A DNA stretch of 64,000 bases from Rhizobium sp. EC-SD404. GTDB taxonomy: Bacteria > Pseudomonadota > Alphaproteobacteria > Rhizobiales > Rhizobiaceae. The DNA lies in assembly GCF_902498825.1 (NCBI RefSeq), contig NZ_LR701459.1, positions 2,276,414 to 2,340,413 on the forward strand. The letters are read 5' to 3'. Both the position numbers and the translations under genes were made by a program. Positions 62,486 through 64,000 of this stretch are shown here, piece after piece; positions within the stretch are counted from its first letter, which is position 1, and each line of letters begins with the position of its first letter. A model generated the notes under the pieces. That model was not told where the DNA came from and did no database searches. It worked only from the letters and a program-made list of their open reading frames with translations.

Positions 62486-62561
62486 GCGGTCAGTACCCCT
62501 CCGGCGCCGGCCTCAAGCTGGCAAATGTCCTTTTGCGCTTTTAGCCCAAGGCAAATCGAGT

Positions 62562-63500
62562 TCAAGCCTGCGGCGCGCCGGCAACGATACGTTCACGCCT
62601 AAAGATGAAGAGGCCGGACGCGACGATGATCGCAATTCCAACCCATTTCGACGCACTCGGCACATCGGAAAACACCAGGTAGCCAATAAGCACGGCCGAG
62701 ATGATTTCGAGATATTGGAACGGCGCGAGCAGCGATGCCGGGGCCTTCTGGAAAGCGAGCACGACCAGCCCATGCCCAACGGCCGCCAAGGCTCCGAGCA
62801 GAAGAATGAGGCTGAAGCTCAGCGTGTTGGCCGGCCAGGATGGCGCGAGATCGGTAATGCCTGCCACGCTCCCGACGCCCATGGCGATCGCGATCAGGAC
62901 GGTGCCGCCGATGCCTGCCAGATACTGCATCACCATCGGCCCGTCATGCACGCCGAGCGATCGATTCAGCAGCATATAGAAGGCAAAGAGGCTCGCGGTA
63001 CCAAGCGGCAGAAACGCGATGAAGCCGAAGCGTGCGAAGCTTGGCTGGATGACGATCAGTGCGCCGACGAAGCCGAGACCGATGGCCGCCCAGCGCCTCC
63101 ATCCCACCTTCTCACCGAGGATCAGCGCCGACAAGGCGGTCAGGATGAACGGCTCGACGAAGAAGATCGCGAGCGCATCTGCGATCGGCATGTATTTCAC
63201 CGCAGCGAAGAAGCAGAGGCTGGCGCCACCGATCAGGAAGCCGCGCAGGATGTTCAGCCAGAATCGGTTGGACTTGAAACCCGAACGCCCGCTGATGAAT
63301 GCAATGGCCGCAACCGTCAGGATCAACTGCACGATGAAGCGGTAGAACGACACCTGGCCCGGCGACATCGCCTGTTCCGTCGCGAGATACTTGCCTATGC
63401 CATCCATGACCGGCAGTATGAGCATGCCGACCGACATGATCATCATCCCCTGGGCATGGCTGCTGTTCGCAGCCTGAACGGCAGTCGCGGTCTCACTCAT
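62562..63500 (-). CDS. DMT-superfamily (EamA) transporter
   Basis: A 312-residue protein with ten hydrophobic segments in two EamA repeats, an inner-membrane metabolite transporter. Family motifs such as ...ALIVIQPSFARFGF and ...APFQYLEIISAVLIGYLVF (end of repeat 2) are visible. Substrate unknown. It lies 76 bp upstream of pccA on the same strand and diverges from the XRE regulator with a 71-bp gap. Confidence 0.92.
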   Translation of the reverse strand: MSETATAVQAANSSHAQGMMIMSVGMLILPVMDGIGKYLATEQAMSPGQVSFYRFIVQLILTVAAIAFISGRSGFKSNRFWLNILRGFLIGGASLCFFAAVKYMPIADALAIFFVEPFILTALSALILGEKVGWRRWAAIGLGFVGALIVIQPSFARFGFIAFLPLGTASLFAFYMLLNRSLGVHDGPMVMQYLAGIGGTVLIAIAMGVGSVAGITDLAPSWPANTLSFSLILLLGALAAVGHGLVVLAFQKAPASLLAPFQYLEIISAVLIGYLVFSDVPSASKWVGIAIIVASGLFIFRRERIVAGAPQA

Positions 63501-63571
63501 GAGACGTCGTTACGGCTTTTCAATCCGGGGAACAACGCCTTTACATCCGGCGATATGGAAGAGGAGCTCCG

Positions 63572-63967
63572 ATGCAGCATCCGGCGACGATTCTCGACGA
63601 CAAGCCCGAAGCGGACACGCTCGGCGGCCGCATATCCACCGCGCGAGACGCCCTGGACATGTCCATCCCCCAATTGGCGCGCCGCCTGGGCGTCAAGACC
63701 GAAACGATTTCTGCCTGGGAGGGCGACCGTTCCGAGCCGCGCGCAAACCGCCTGATCATGCTCGCCGGCATTCTCGGCGTCGCCCCAACCTGGCTCCTCA
63801 GCGGCTTCGGCTCGGCACCCGCCTCCCAATCGTTGAACTCGGCGCTCGGCGTCGTCACTCTGCAATTGGCGAAGCTCAAGGAGCAGCATCAGCGCACAGC
63901 CGCAGCGATCGATGCACTGGAGCGGGAAATCGGCTCTCTTGGCCGCAATTTGCAGGATGATGCCTAA
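63572..63967 (+). CDS. XRE-family helix-turn-helix regulator
   Basis: A 131-residue protein with an XRE HTH in the N-terminal half (about 23-75: RDALDMSIPQLARRLGVKTETISAWEGDRSEPR), a short hydrophobic linker, and a C-terminal helix rich in Gln/Glu (LAKLKEQHQRTAAAIDALEREI) likely to form a coiled coil. AGGAG lies five bases before ATG 63572. It is divergent from the DMT transporter, so the two may share control. Confidence 0.9.
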   Translation: MQHPATILDDKPEADTLGGRISTARDALDMSIPQLARRLGVKTETISAWEGDRSEPRANRLIMLAGILGVAPTWLLSGFGSAPASQSLNSALGVVTLQLAKLKEQHQRTAAAIDALEREIGSLGRNLQDDA

Positions 63968-64000
63968 ACTGCTGCGCCAAGAGCGCGCAGGACGGTCATT

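Overview
The window is ordinary core chromosome of an alphaproteobacterium of the order Hyphomicrobiales (Rhizobiales), probably Rhizobiaceae-like. The evidence is the high-GC coding style, the dusB-ntrB-ntrC-ntrY-ntrX operon, the trkA/trkH-dat-hfq-hflX block, a fused ispDF, a clpS-clpA pair with a long ClpA tail, a glnB-glnA pair behind a sigma-54 promoter, DUF1489, a phasin gene and a GAAC-N7-GAAC SOS box between uvrA and ssb. No CRISPR array, insertion sequence, prophage, toxin-antitoxin pair or recognisable defence island was seen. Family names come from recognising the sequences; no database was searched.

Layout. 0-6 kb: the end of an MscS channel gene, a stand-alone Lrp/AsnC sensor domain, LemA plus a DUF2207 membrane protein, RecQ helicase and a small membrane protein. 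6-8.3 kb: glnB-glnA with sigma-54 promoter and terminator. 8.3-12 kb: an AraC-family regulator broken by a one-base frameshift, divergent from a fosmidomycin-resistance-type MFS exporter, then DUF72 and GST genes. 12-18 kb: uvrA/ssb, nadK, tRNA-Thr and an outer-membrane beta-barrel protein. 17.9-23.4 kb: trkA-trkH-dat-hfq-hflX. 23.4-33 kb on the minus strand: mazG, then rlpA, a D,D-carboxypeptidase, tmk, holB, metG, tatD, an MBL-fold hydrolase and a YbaK-type protein. 33-34 kb: tRNA-Ser, a partial copy of it and orphan ORFs. 34.1-41.5 kb: the complete nitrogen-control operon. 41.7-44.5 kb: ispDF, cinA/pncC and azlCD. 44.6-48.2 kb: clpA, clpS and phasin. 48.4-53.7 kb: a SPOR-tailed D,D-carboxypeptidase, a J-domain/VWA/DUF1489 group, sdaA and a 33-residue membrane peptide. 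54-64 kb: DUF599, an aldo/keto reductase, a DUF1624 acyltransferase, a MerR regulator, mgtE, two small proteins, tRNA-Leu, lipB, pccA, a DMT transporter and an XRE regulator.

How the parts work together. Nitrogen status dominates: PII (glnB) and glutamine synthetase (glnA) are outputs and inputs of NtrB/NtrC, which are encoded 31 kb away together with NtrY/NtrX. Potassium uptake (trkAH), the RNA chaperone Hfq and HflX form a second block that, from memory of other rhizobia, normally follows ntrX directly. One inversion of about 16 kb would restore that order. Peptidoglycan remodelling (two D,D-carboxypeptidases and RlpA), DNA metabolism (UvrA, SSB, RecQ, HolB, Tmk) and protein quality control (ClpAS) account for much of the rest.

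I found no convincing new multi-gene system. The points most worth a second look are the inferred inversion, the tRNA-Ser fragment repeat near its right breakpoint, the frameshifted regulator, tandem PhaR-like operators over the phasin promoter, a perfect MerR operator, the membrane J-domain/VWA gene pair, and several small orphan proteins with their own ribosome-binding sites.
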